This document shows positions 1-7,054 of a stretch of 9,738 nucleotides of DNA, piece by piece (positions within the stretch are counted from its first letter, which is position 1; every line of letters begins with the position of its first letter). Position numbers and translations under genes: made by a program. The stretch spans positions 1-9,738 of the forward strand of contig JAEZUZ010000115.1 of the NCBI GenBank assembly GCA_023443345.1, in the 5' to 3' direction. Under the pieces are notes generated by a model. It searched no databases and was not told the DNA's origin. It worked only from the letters and a program-made list of their open reading frames with translations. The stretch comes from Bacillota bacterium. GTDB taxonomy: Bacteria; Bacillota; Clostridia; Peptostreptococcales; Acidaminobacteraceae.

Positions 1-606
1 CATCAATACAGATGGATCGTTTGTAAGACCGATTATCTTCTTTGGATCTATCTCATAGACTTCCTGTGGTAAATCCATATCTAAAACTATTGGAATATTA
101 CATACTTTATAAGATAAATTCGCAAGATACATGCTAAGAGGAGTCTTAGATGTCCTAGATATACCTAGTATTACAATATCAGCCTTGTGAATACCATCTA
201 TGTTTTTGCCATCATCATATTTTACTGCAAACTCTATCGCCTCAACTCTGTTGAAGTAGCTTATATCTAATTTATGAATGCTTCCTGGCTTTTGAGCAGG
301 ATCTAAACTCATAAACTTTCCAACTTTGTTTACAAGTGGGTTTATTGCATCAAATACTTCTATTGAATTCTCAGAACACTTTTTTTCGATATATTTCTGC
401 AATTTAGGAATAATTACAGTTGTAACGACAAAACAATTTTTTTCTTTTACAAGATCTATGATATTGTCAACTTCTAATTCTGTTGTAACTGTTGAAAAAA
501 TCTGAAATGGCTTGTATTCAAAGTCAAACTGGCTCATTGCAGCTCTTAGTAGCTGTTTAGCAGTATCTCCAAGAGAATCGCTTATAATTACAAATTCTTT
601 TTCCAT
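1..606 (-). CDS. yqfL: Pyruvate,phosphate dikinase regulatory protein (DUF299 bifunctional kinase/phosphorylase), 3' end missing
   Basis: The frame opens with ATG at 606-604 and stays open for 202 codons to the window edge; family members are usually near 270 residues, so roughly a quarter is missing. The start reads MEKEFVIISDSLGDTAKQLL, and a P-loop-like motif GISRTSKTPLS sits at residues 148-158, followed by YLANLSYKVCNIPIV and EIDPKKIIGLT, all typical of the family. Known members inactivate pyruvate,phosphate dikinase by ADP-dependent phosphorylation of a threonine and reactivate it by Pi-dependent dephosphorylation, in the cytoplasm. The start lies inside the end of glyQS (19-nt overlap), with a weak AGG about 9 nt upstream, so expression is probably coupled to glyQS. 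In many clostridia the target gene ppdK follows; here that would lie outside the window. The E. coli homologue PpsR acts on PEP synthetase, so the substrate here is inferred from lineage. Confidence 0.92.
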   Translation of the reverse strand, partial: MEKEFVIISDSLGDTAKQLLRAAMSQFDFEYKPFQIFSTVTTELEVDNIIDLVKEKNCFVVTTVIIPKLQKYIEKKCSENSIEVFDAINPLVNKVGKFMSLDPAQKPGSIHKLDISYFNRVEAIEFAVKYDDGKNIDGIHKADIVILGISRTSKTPLSMYLANLSYKVCNIPIVLDMDLPQEVYEIDPKKIIGLTNDPSVLM

Positions 607-1982
607 TTTGTCATACCTGAAAATATATAATATCCTAAGTTATCAATGGCAACTCTTTCTTGTTGCATTGTATCTCTATTTCTAACTGTAACTGTGTTAT
701 CTTCTAAAGTATCAAAGTCAACAGTTATGCAGTATGGCGTTCCTATTTCATCCTGTCTTCTATATCTCTTTCCAATATTTCCCTTTTCATCATACTCACA
801 ATTAAGTGCAACTTTTAAATCATTAAATACCTCTTTTGCTTTATCATTTAGCTTCTTAGTAAGAGGTAAAACCGCAACTTTTACAGGAGCTAAATCTGGG
901 TGAAGATGAAGGATATTTCTTGTTGATCCATCTTCAAGCTCTTGTACCTCAAAAGCATCTGCTAAAAATGTCAAAAACAATCTATCAACACCAACAGAAG
1001 GTTCCACTACATATGGGACATACTTTTCATTTGTAATAGGATCCTGATATCTCAAATCTTCCTTTGAATACTCCATATGTTTACTTAAGTCAAAGTCAGT
1101 TCTGCAGGCAATTCCCCAGAGCTCTCCCCATCCAAAAGGAAAGTTATATTCGATATCTGATGTGCCAGAAGAATAATGTGATAGCTCTTCTTTATCATGT
1201 TCTCTTAATCTTAAATTCTCCTGTTTAATGCCATATTTCTTTAAAAATTCCATACAGTCATTCTTAAAGAACTCATAATACTCCTGATCCTGATTTGGCT
1301 TACAGAAGTATTCCAATTCCATCTGCTCAAACTCTCTAATTCTATAGATGAAATTTCCAGGAGTAATTTCATTTCTAAAAACTTTTCCAATTTGGGCAAC
1401 TCCAAATGGGACTTGCTGTCTAGAAGTCCTTGCAATATTTTTAAAGTTTACAAATATGCCTTGACATGTCTCAGGTCTTAAAAATAGCTCTGTAGATGTA
1501 TCTTCTGTAACTCCCTGAAATGTCTTAAACATCAAGTTAAATTGTCTGATATCAGTAAAATTATGACTTTTACAATTTGGACAAGCTATGTTGTTGTCTT
1601 TTATAAATTCGACTAATTCCTGGTTGCTCATGGCATCAGGCTTGATATCTACATTGTTTTGTTTTGAATATTCTTCTACTAAATGATCTGCTCTAAATCT
1701 ATTTTTACATTCCTTACAATCGATAAGGGGATCGCTAAAACCAGATAAATGCCCAGAAGCATTCCAAATTTCTCTATTCATTATTATGGCTGAATCAAGC
1801 CCCACTACATCTTCTCTATTTTGGACGAAGTGGGCCCACCAAATCTTCTTTATATTATTCTTAAGTTCTACACCATATGGACCGTAGTCCCAGCTATTTG
1901 CTAGTCCTCCATATATTTCGCTTCCTGGGTAGACAAAACCTCTTGATTTTGCAAGAGATACAAGTTCATTCATTGTTGGCAT
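588..1982 (-). CDS. glyQS: Glycine--tRNA ligase, single-chain alpha2 type
   Basis: This 464-residue class II aminoacyl-tRNA synthetase charges tRNA-Gly with glycine in the cytoplasm. It is the eukaryote/archaea-like homodimeric form, not the alpha2-beta2 form of Bacillus. Visible landmarks are an N-terminal catalytic segment (SRGFVYPGSEIYGG, residues 13-26), two Cys pairs at 89/92 and 134/137 in the insertion domain that could bind zinc, RPETCQGIF at 169-177, motif 2 FRNE at 202-205, ELWGIA at 287-292, and motif 3 GVDRLFLTFL at 331-340. The C-terminal anticodon-binding domain begins near APVKVAVLP (365) and includes GKRYRRQDEIGTP. Length is normal for the family. The ATG at 1982 has a strong AAGGAG (1989-1994) six bases upstream. 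The gap to recO is only 17 nt, which leaves no room for a T-box leader. The 3' end overlaps the next gene. Confidence 0.97.
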   Translation of the reverse strand: MPTMNELVSLAKSRGFVYPGSEIYGGLANSWDYGPYGVELKNNIKKIWWAHFVQNREDVVGLDSAIIMNREIWNASGHLSGFSDPLIDCKECKNRFRADHLVEEYSKQNNVDIKPDAMSNQELVEFIKDNNIACPNCKSHNFTDIRQFNLMFKTFQGVTEDTSTELFLRPETCQGIFVNFKNIARTSRQQVPFGVAQIGKVFRNEITPGNFIYRIREFEQMELEYFCKPNQDQEYYEFFKNDCMEFLKKYGIKQENLRLREHDKEELSHYSSGTSDIEYNFPFGWGELWGIACRTDFDLSKHMEYSKEDLRYQDPITNEKYVPYVVEPSVGVDRLFLTFLADAFEVQELEDGSTRNILHLHPDLAPVKVAVLPLTKKLNDKAKEVFNDLKVALNCEYDEKGNIGKRYRRQDEIGTPYCITVDFDTLEDNTVTVRNRDTMQQERVAIDNLGYYIFSGMTKWKKNL

Positions 1983-1999
1983 ATTTTTCTCCTTAAAGA

Positions 2000-2689
2000 T
2001 TATAATGATATCAGGCTTTCAATATTTTCCTTTATAGATGCTAAATCTATATTCATGTGATACTTGATATATTTCTCTATAAAGTGTAAATTATTTTTTT
2101 CATCGATATTTTTAAGGGCAGCCTTAATTCCCTTTTTTATATCTACTTGAAAATTTGATATGTAATCAGATGTACTAGTTGCTTTGCTACTTATTGTTCC
2201 ATCTATATTTATATACTTTCCTAAATCTTGATCTGTAAACTTAGGAAGAATTCCATAATCAGAACAATACGCATAGAGAAAATAGTACACTATTTTATCT
2301 GCATATTCCTTGTGAGAATTGATTAGGTACATCGAATTTATAAGTTGCTCAAATATATACTGATTAGATATTTTTAAATCTAGAAATTTCAAAACTGCAA
2401 GAGATAGATATGAGAAATATTTATACTTTTGATGATCAAGTCTGACATCGTAAAAACTATGTACAACTTCTGCTTCTTTTAATTGAAAACTCTTGCTTAC
2501 ATATATTGTAAAATTTCCAAATACAAACGGCTGAGATGCCTTATTTAAATGTGACTTTGGAGAATTACTCCCCTTAGTATAGACATCTATAATGCCAAGT
2601 GCCCTAGTAAAAAGTTTAATATATGAATCCGTTGGAGATACCTTATTTCTCTTAAGAACTACTGCCTGAGTACTTATATGACTACTCAT
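2000..2689 (-). CDS. recO: DNA repair protein RecO, lacking zinc-finger cysteines
   Basis: RecO is a recombination mediator that works with RecR to load RecA on SSB-coated single-stranded DNA and promotes strand annealing. The N-terminal segment STQAVVLKRNKVSPTDSYIK resembles the start of the RecO OB-fold, which runs to about residue 75; the rest is helical and poorly conserved. Position between era and glyQS matches the classic Firmicute order and strengthens the call. I chose the ATG at 2687-2689 (229 residues), which overlaps the era stop by 8 nt. A TTG at 2699-2701 would add four residues, but its AGGAG (2703-2707) lies only 1 nt away; for the ATG the spacing is 13 nt, which is long, so the start is not certain. 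The single cysteine (residue 142) means that the CxxC zinc finger found in many RecO proteins is absent. Confidence 0.88.
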   Translation of the reverse strand: MSSHISTQAVVLKRNKVSPTDSYIKLFTRALGIIDVYTKGSNSPKSHLNKASQPFVFGNFTIYVSKSFQLKEAEVVHSFYDVRLDHQKYKYFSYLSLAVLKFLDLKISNQYIFEQLINSMYLINSHKEYADKIVYYFLYAYCSDYGILPKFTDQDLGKYINIDGTISSKATSTSDYISNFQVDIKKGIKAALKNIDEKNNLHFIEKYIKYHMNIDLASIKENIESLISL

Positions 2690-3563
2690 CGCTATAACCA
2701 AACTCCTGAAGTCTAGTTTGGGAATCTCTCCAATTTTTTCTAACTTTTACATATAATTCAAGCATAATTTTTTGAGAATATTCATCTTCTAATTCAAGTC
2801 TAGCAACCTTGCCGATTCCCTTGATTTTTCTTCCATTTTTGCCAATTATTATTGCCTTATGGGATTCTTTTTCTACTATGATATCACATTGAATATATAG
2901 GATATCGTTCCTTGTATTGTAGCTATTTAATACAACAGCAACTCCATGAGGAACTTCCTTATCTAGATAGTTAAGCATTTTTTCTCTTATAACTTCTGTC
3001 ACATGGAATCTGAATTCTCTATCAGAATTTTCCTCTTCAAAGAAATATTTAGGGCCTTCAGGAAGATGCTCTACAATTTTTTTCTTTAGACCATCTAGAG
3101 TATTTGGATCAATAGCACTAAGTGCCATACAATCTAAAAACTCATCTATCCCCTCTATTTCTTTTAAGTTGTCCTGTGTTTGCTTTTGTGATAACTTATC
3201 TATTTTATTTGCGATAAATATGGTCTTCTTCTTATCAACTATATCCATCATAAAGGCATCACCAGGGCCATATCCCTGAGATATATCAATTAAGTATAAC
3301 ACTAAATCAACTTCTTCTAAACTGTTTAGAATTATATTCTTCATTCTCTGATCCAGTTTATTCTTAGGCTTGTGCATACCTGGTGTGTCAAGAAATATCA
3401 TCTGATAGTCATCTGTTGTAACAATACCCTGTATTCTATCCCTAGTAGTCTGAGCCTTATCTGATACAATAGCTACCTTGTGGCCAACTAGTGCATTTAC
3501 AAGTGTGCTTTTTCCTACATTTGCTCTTCCAACTACTGCAATAAAACCCGATTTAAAACCCAT
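2682..3563 (-). CDS. era: GTPase Era
   Basis: Era is an essential-type GTPase that binds the 3' end of 16S rRNA and checks small-subunit maturation. The 293-residue length is normal. All G motifs are present: G1 GRANVGKST (12-20), G2 TTRD (39-42), G3 DTPG (59-62), G4 NKID (119-122) and G5 SAI (149-151). The C-terminal KH domain carries the RNA-binding loop in KAIIIGKNGRKIKGIG (236-251). The ATG at 3561-3563 shares one base with the cdd stop (TAATG), and AAGGAAG lies 7 nt upstream inside cdd, so translation is probably coupled. Its neighbours ybeY and rpsU also serve the small subunit, so the operon groups 30S biogenesis functions. Confidence 0.98.
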   Translation of the reverse strand: MGFKSGFIAVVGRANVGKSTLVNALVGHKVAIVSDKAQTTRDRIQGIVTTDDYQMIFLDTPGMHKPKNKLDQRMKNIILNSLEEVDLVLYLIDISQGYGPGDAFMMDIVDKKKTIFIANKIDKLSQKQTQDNLKEIEGIDEFLDCMALSAIDPNTLDGLKKKIVEHLPEGPKYFFEEENSDREFRFHVTEVIREKMLNYLDKEVPHGVAVVLNSYNTRNDILYIQCDIIVEKESHKAIIIGKNGRKIKGIGKVARLELEDEYSQKIMLELYVKVRKNWRDSQTRLQEFGYSDE

Positions 3564-3946
3564 TACAGATCTTCCTTTGTAAACGAGTTTGGAAGTATTT
3601 CATCAAATGAAAAAACAACTGGCTCCCCATCTCTTTCAACAATTATCTCTGGAGTTCCAAATTCTGCAATAAATTGTCTACATATTCCACATGGGAATAA
3701 CATATCTTCTCTTCCTACTACAGCTACTTTTAAAACCTTTTTACTACTTGATTCTGTAATTGCCTTAACAAGCGCTGTTCTTTCTGCACATACTGTAGCT
3801 CCATATGAAGCAGATTCCACATTTGCCCCACCGTGAACTGAGCCATCATCCATAAGCACAGCAGCTCCTACACAGAAATTTGAATATGGCACATATGCCT
3901 TTTCATAATATTTTCTAGCTATACTTAATAATTCTTTATTTTCCAT
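3563..3946 (-). CDS. cdd: Cytidine deaminase (homotetrameric type)
   Basis: This enzyme deaminates cytidine and deoxycytidine to uridine and deoxyuridine for pyrimidine salvage. At 127 residues it matches the small tetrameric class. Zinc ligands and the catalytic glutamate are visible: C53-A-E55 in TVCAERTA and C86/C89 in PCGICRQF. The ribose-binding stretch ANVESASYGA (41-50) keeps the usual Asn42 and Glu44. The ATG at 3944-3946 has GAGGTG a few bases upstream and lies inside the end of the DUF3048 gene (11-nt overlap). A cdd-era pair is typical of Firmicutes and has no obvious metabolic logic beyond shared transcription. Confidence 0.97.
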   Translation of the reverse strand: MENKELLSIARKYYEKAYVPYSNFCVGAAVLMDDGSVHGGANVESASYGATVCAERTALVKAITESSSKKVLKVAVVGREDMLFPCGICRQFIAEFGTPEIIVERDGEPVVFSFDEILPNSFTKEDL

Positions 3947-4961
3947 ATTTCACCTCGATACTATCACTTAATATATTTATAATTGTAAGTCCTGGATTTA
4001 GTACTAACTCCTTATTTGTCTTAATATCAATAAACTTTGTAGGGGCAGTATCATCTTCCTTGCTCCACTTAATAGGAATTACTTTGCCTTGACTAAAGTA
4101 GTAACCTTTACCACTTCCTACTGTTTCAATAACTGTATGAATACCATCTGAATGAGCATATTGCTGCGCTTGCTGTACTATGATATTTGTAAATACTGCA
4201 TCTTTTTGATTGGCTTCATCAACTACCTTTTCTTGATTGTAATATTTCAAATATCCCTTATTTTTCTCATCATACTTATAATTGATTAAATATTCAGAAT
4301 ATCCATAATCAAGTTCAATATTTGTAGCTTCTTGTCCCTCTATTTTTTGAGCTACTGTATTTGTCTTAAGTGGATAAGTAATATTTTTCTTTTTATCTAC
4401 ACTATATCCTTCACTCTTTGCCCTTTCATAAAGTGCCTTTGTTGACATATATGCATTGTGTGGTGCTTCTTTATGATCTCTTCTCCAGAATATAGGTTCA
4501 GAGTATACAAAGTTGTCAAAATCCTTTATAGAGAGCTCCCATATTAATTCAGTAGCTTCAACACTTGTGCCAACGTGGGCATAAAAAGCATCCCACTCTG
4601 CCATCGCTCTTATATAATATGGCCTTGCACTTCTGACAGGGCCCATAGTAGCGTCTTGATCATCTGTCAAGAAGATCATTCTAGTGATATTTCCTTCAGC
4701 TATTGCTTCATATATGAGCTTAGCTGAGCTATATCCACTCTGTGGCCTAGCCTCCCAGTGATTGTCAATCATAGTTGCTATGGGAGTCCTATTAAATAAA
4801 TCTACCACTTCATTTTTGTCTTCTTTTTTCTCTGGTTCTTTTTTTATAATTTCTGCTTTGACATTCTTTGGTGGTGCAATAGGTTTTTCTTCAACTTCTT
4901 TTTTTGAGCAAGAGACAAATAAAAATGCAAAAATCATAAATAAAATAATAAATTTTTTCAT
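3936..4961 (-). CDS. DUF3048 family lipoprotein (YerB-like)
   Basis: A 341-residue predicted lipoprotein of unknown biochemical function. Residues 1-17 form a signal peptide (MKKFIILFMIFAFLFVS) ending at Cys18 in the lipobox FVSC, so the mature protein should be lipid-anchored on the outer face of the membrane. A Lys/Glu/Pro-rich linker covers residues 19-52. The DUF3048 domain follows: IATMIDNHWEARPQSGYSSA (61-80), IYEAIAEGNITRMIFL (83-98), GPVRSARPYY (107-116) and HVGTSVEA (129-136), with D66, N67, E85, R94, R110, R113 and H129 as conserved polar candidates. The C-terminal part (about 215-341) ends in the typical NPGLTIINIL. The start overlaps the ybeY stop as ATGA, with GGAG 6 nt upstream. 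Family membership is secure; function is not known to me. A cell-surface protein in a ribosome/translation operon is unexpected. Confidence 0.93.
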   Translation of the reverse strand: MKKFIILFMIFAFLFVSCSKKEVEEKPIAPPKNVKAEIIKKEPEKKEDKNEVVDLFNRTPIATMIDNHWEARPQSGYSSAKLIYEAIAEGNITRMIFLTDDQDATMGPVRSARPYYIRAMAEWDAFYAHVGTSVEATELIWELSIKDFDNFVYSEPIFWRRDHKEAPHNAYMSTKALYERAKSEGYSVDKKKNITYPLKTNTVAQKIEGQEATNIELDYGYSEYLINYKYDEKNKGYLKYYNQEKVVDEANQKDAVFTNIIVQQAQQYAHSDGIHTVIETVGSGKGYYFSQGKVIPIKWSKEDDTAPTKFIDIKTNKELVLNPGLTIINILSDSIEVKYGK

Positions 4962-5404
4962 AATTCACTCCACTGCATATAAGCAAACTCTTCTTTTTCT
5001 CTCATCTGTTTCTTTTGATCATCTAGAATGTGATCATATCCTAGTAGATGGTACATGCTATGAATTGTAAGATATACTAGTTCTCTTGAATATGGATGAT
5101 TAAATTCTAATGCCTGCCTTGCTACCTGTTCAAGATTTATTATTATATCGCCAAGAACTAAGTAATCTGCCTCTCTTATTTCTTCCATATTTTCATACAT
5201 TGGAAAACTCAGTACATCTGTTATAGAATCTTTATTTCTATACTCTTTATTTAGAAATTTTATTTTTTGATCATCTACAATATGGACAGAAACTTCACCT
5301 TCAACATCTAAATTTTCAATATTTAATACTGTAGATATTGCCTGTTCAATATATTCTCTATCTTGATTGGTTATTGCAACATCTTCAATTATCTCTATTA
5401 ACAT
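4958..5404 (-). CDS. ybeY: Endoribonuclease YbeY (16S rRNA maturation factor)
   Basis: YbeY is a metal-dependent RNase involved in 16S rRNA 3'-end maturation and ribosome quality control. The UPF0054 metal site is visible as HSMYHLLGYDH, with His115, His119 and His125 in the 148-residue protein used here. The segments FLNKEYRNKDSITDVLSFP and VLGDIIINLE are also hallmark stretches. I place the start at ATG 5402-5404 (MLIEIIEDV) because AAGG at 5412-5415 lies 7 nt upstream. An ATG at 5410 and a TTG at 5419 are possible but badly spaced. The first 20 nt overlap phoH. In the His motif Ser and Tyr replace the Gly and Leu of the common HGxLH form; the metal ligands are intact. Confidence 0.95.
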   Translation of the reverse strand: MLIEIIEDVAITNQDREYIEQAISTVLNIENLDVEGEVSVHIVDDQKIKFLNKEYRNKDSITDVLSFPMYENMEEIREADYLVLGDIIINLEQVARQALEFNHPYSRELVYLTIHSMYHLLGYDHILDDQKKQMREKEEFAYMQWSEL

Positions 5405-6335
5405 TTTCATACCTTGCAATTATCTCTTTTACAAGAGGATTTCTAACTACATCTGAGCTTGAGAAGTTTGATACAGATATTCCTTTAACATTTTCAAGTA
5501 TATCTACAGCATGCTTTAGCCCAGAAGTCTTACCTCTAGGAAGGTCAATTTGAGTGACATCTCCATTTACTACTACTTTGGATCTGTTGCCAAATCTAGT
5601 TAAAAACATCTTCATCTGTGATATTGTAGTATTTTGAGCCTCATCAAGAATTATAAATGAATCATCTAGAGTTCTTCCTCTCATGTATGCAAGAGGTGCA
5701 ACTTCGATAATCTGTTTTTCCTTCATCTTCTGATAATTTTCTAATCCAAAAATAGCTGAAAGCGCATCATATAGAGGTCTCAAATATGGATCAACTTTAT
5801 CTTGTAAATCACCAGGTAAAAACCCAAGGCTCTCTCCTGCTTCTATAGCTGGTCTAGTTATTATTATTTTCTTTACTTGATTTGTCTTATACATTTTTGC
5901 TGCCATTGCAACTGCCAAAAAGGTCTTACCTGTTCCTGCAGGGCCAACTCCAAATGTGACAGTATTTGACTCAATCTTTTTAATATACCTGACCTGACCC
6001 TGAGTTTTGGGTTTAATTATCTCACCATTAAAAGTGGTAACTATGTGATTTTGTGTAATAAGATCACTTTTATTATTCCCTTCATTTACCTGATAAATCA
6101 GATATTCAATTGCTTGAGAATCAAGTACTTCTTTATTTTGAACGTATTTTATCATTTTTGAGAGAACTTGGTGTGACTTTAAAACAACACTTGGCTCTCC
6201 ATTTATATATATTTCGTTTTTGCCAATAGAAATTGTAACACCTAAGCTTGATTCTACTATCTTAAGATATTCATCATTAATACCAAATAGCTCTCTTAAA
6301 TCTATGTCTTGAGAATATGAGATACTTTTCTGCAT
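5385..6335 (-). CDS. phoH: PhoH family ATPase (PhoH/YbeZ)
   Basis: This 316-residue cytoplasmic P-loop ATPase belongs to the PhoH/YbeZ family, which works alongside YbeY and is thought to act on RNA. Residues 20-85 form the KH-like N-terminal part. The ATPase core carries Walker A GPAGTGKT (131-138), ITRPAIEAGESLGFLPGD (159-176), Walker B FIILDEAQN (227-235), and the sensor-like VVVNGDVTQIDLP (254-266). The ATG at 6333-6335 has AAAGGA about 5 nt upstream. The gene follows a probable terminator with only about 22 bases between it and the start codon, and I see no convincing separate promoter, so it probably depends on read-through from rpsU-yqeY. ybeY follows directly; in many Firmicutes yqfF/pgpH lies between the two. 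Confidence 0.96.
   Translation of the reverse strand: MQKSISYSQDIDLRELFGINDEYLKIVESSLGVTISIGKNEIYINGEPSVVLKSHQVLSKMIKYVQNKEVLDSQAIEYLIYQVNEGNNKSDLITQNHIVTTFNGEIIKPKTQGQVRYIKKIESNTVTFGVGPAGTGKTFLAVAMAAKMYKTNQVKKIIITRPAIEAGESLGFLPGDLQDKVDPYLRPLYDALSAIFGLENYQKMKEKQIIEVAPLAYMRGRTLDDSFIILDEAQNTTISQMKMFLTRFGNRSKVVVNGDVTQIDLPRGKTSGLKHAVDILENVKGISVSNFSSSDVVRNPLVKEIIARYENVNRDN
5412..5415 (-). promoter_or_regulatory. Shine-Dalgarno deciding the ybeY start
   Basis: AAGG on the minus strand lies 7 nt before ATG 5404 but only 1 nt before the upstream ATG at 5410, and it overlaps the TTG-initiated reading. Spacing therefore favours the shorter YbeY. It sits inside the last codons of phoH. Confidence 0.6.
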
Positions 6336-6357
6336 ATTTTCCTTTCTAAATCTATAT

Positions 6358-6389
6358 AAAAGAAAAACAATACATAAATGTATTGTTTT
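6358..6389 (-). terminator. Weak rho-independent terminator or attenuator after yqeY
   Basis: Read on the minus strand, AAAACAATACA, loop TTTA, and TGTATTGTTTT form a perfect 11-bp stem (6389-6379 with 6374-6364), followed at once by TCTTTT. The hairpin begins within the yqeY stop codon. Only two pairs are G:C, so the stem is weak for a terminator. The likely effect is partial termination between rpsU-yqeY and the phoH-glyQS genes, with read-through. Its efficiency is inferred. Confidence 0.6.
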
Positions 6390-6831
6390 ACTGCAATTTT
6401 TCCTTTATAAGTGCTGAAACTTCTTGCATATCAGCACGATGGGATAGGTTCTTTTTAGCGATAGACATAACTCTACCCATGTCTTTTAGTGTCTTGGCTT
6501 GAGTTTGGTCTATGATGCTACCTATTTCTTTTTCAAGTTCTTGAGCCGTTAAAGGTTGCGGTAAATAATTCTTCAACACTAAAATCTCTTGATTTGTCTC
6601 TTGAACTAAATCTTCTCTATTAGCATTTTTAAACTCAATTAACGCCTTCTGCTTTATCTTTACTTGCTTAGAAATAACATCAAGTATTTGATCATCATCG
6701 AGTTCACATTTTTCATTGATCTCTGTATTTTTTATATCGCTTCTAAGCATAGTTATGACATTTTTCTTTATGACATCCTTTGCTTTCATAGCTTCTTTCA
6801 TATCATTTAACAGAATTTCTTTTAACGACAT
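6388..6831 (-). CDS. yqeY: GatB/YqeY domain protein
   Basis: A 147-residue protein equivalent to the tRNA-binding helical tail domain of the amidotransferase subunit GatB, found as a free protein in most Firmicutes next to rpsU. Its exact role is not settled; a link to tRNA or aminoacylation is inferred from homology. Recognisable parts are LRSDIKNTEI (29-38), KQKALIEFKNANREDL (60-75), ILVLKNYLPQPLT (83-95), LKDMGRVM (115-122) and RAD (132-134). The ATG at 6829-6831 has AAGGAG five bases upstream, and that Shine-Dalgarno overlaps the rpsU stop codon (TAAGGAG), leaving a 9-nt gap. The two genes form the first transcription segment from the rpsU promoter. The stop codon is built into the terminator hairpin. 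Confidence 0.95.
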   Translation of the reverse strand: MSLKEILLNDMKEAMKAKDVIKKNVITMLRSDIKNTEINEKCELDDDQILDVISKQVKIKQKALIEFKNANREDLVQETNQEILVLKNYLPQPLTAQELEKEIGSIIDQTQAKTLKDMGRVMSIAKKNLSHRADMQEVSALIKEKLQ

Positions 6832-6840
6832 CTATACTCC

Positions 6841-7029
6841 TTATGAAAAAGATTTCTTACGCATTCTGCGCTTTGCAGCATCAATTCGTTTTTTACGCTT
6901 GACACTTGGTTTTTCGTAATGCTTGCGTTTCTTAATTTCTGACATTAATCCAGACTTAGAAGTTTCTCTTTTAAAACGCTTTAATGCACTATCGATAGAC
7001 TCATTTGGGCGTACCTTAATGCCTGTCAT
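6841..7029 (-). CDS. rpsU: 30S ribosomal protein bS21
   Basis: This 62-residue, highly basic protein is a small-subunit component located near the 3' end of 16S rRNA and the Shine-Dalgarno helix. The family signature is clear: IKVRPNESIDSALKRFKRE, then KKRKHYEKPSVKRKKRID and an Arg/Lys-rich tail. The frame is open further upstream to an ATG at 7080, but that adds 17 residues unlike S21 and starts at the predicted transcription start. The ATG at 7027-7029 has a strong Shine-Dalgarno and gives the expected length. It has its own promoter and a leader of about 50 nt. yqeY follows 9 nt later, as in other Firmicutes. Confidence 0.97.
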   Translation of the reverse strand: MTGIKVRPNESIDSALKRFKRETSKSGLMSEIKKRKHYEKPSVKRKKRIDAAKRRMRKKSFS

Positions 7030-7035
7030 CCTATC

Positions 7036-7042
7036 CCCCCTT
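7036..7042 (-). promoter_or_regulatory. rpsU: G-rich Shine-Dalgarno of rpsU
   Basis: AAGGGGG lies 6 nt before the rpsU ATG within a run of six G (7035-7040), rare in this A/T-rich window. It can pair with the 16S anti-Shine-Dalgarno over seven bases if one G:U wobble is allowed. It fixes the start of rpsU at 7029. Confidence 0.75.
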
Positions 7043-7054
7043 CCTAAATCCATA

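Noticed and set aside
646..903. Plus-strand frame of 85 codons opposite glyQS
   Set aside because: It lies wholly within the well-supported anticodon-binding domain coding region and resembles no family.
2690..2701. TTG start adding four residues to RecO
   Set aside because: The Shine-Dalgarno would be only 1 nt from the TTG; the ATG at 2689 matches the family start better, although its spacing is long.
4762..5070. Plus-strand frame of 102 codons opposite the DUF3048/ybeY junction
   Set aside because: It is the reverse of the lipoprotein signal and linker region, which explains its hydrophobic and Ser-rich look; both minus-strand genes are secure.
6336..6410. A dedicated phoH promoter
   Set aside because: Candidate boxes such as TTGCAG with TGTATT match consensus poorly and overlap the hairpin; nothing convincing remains.
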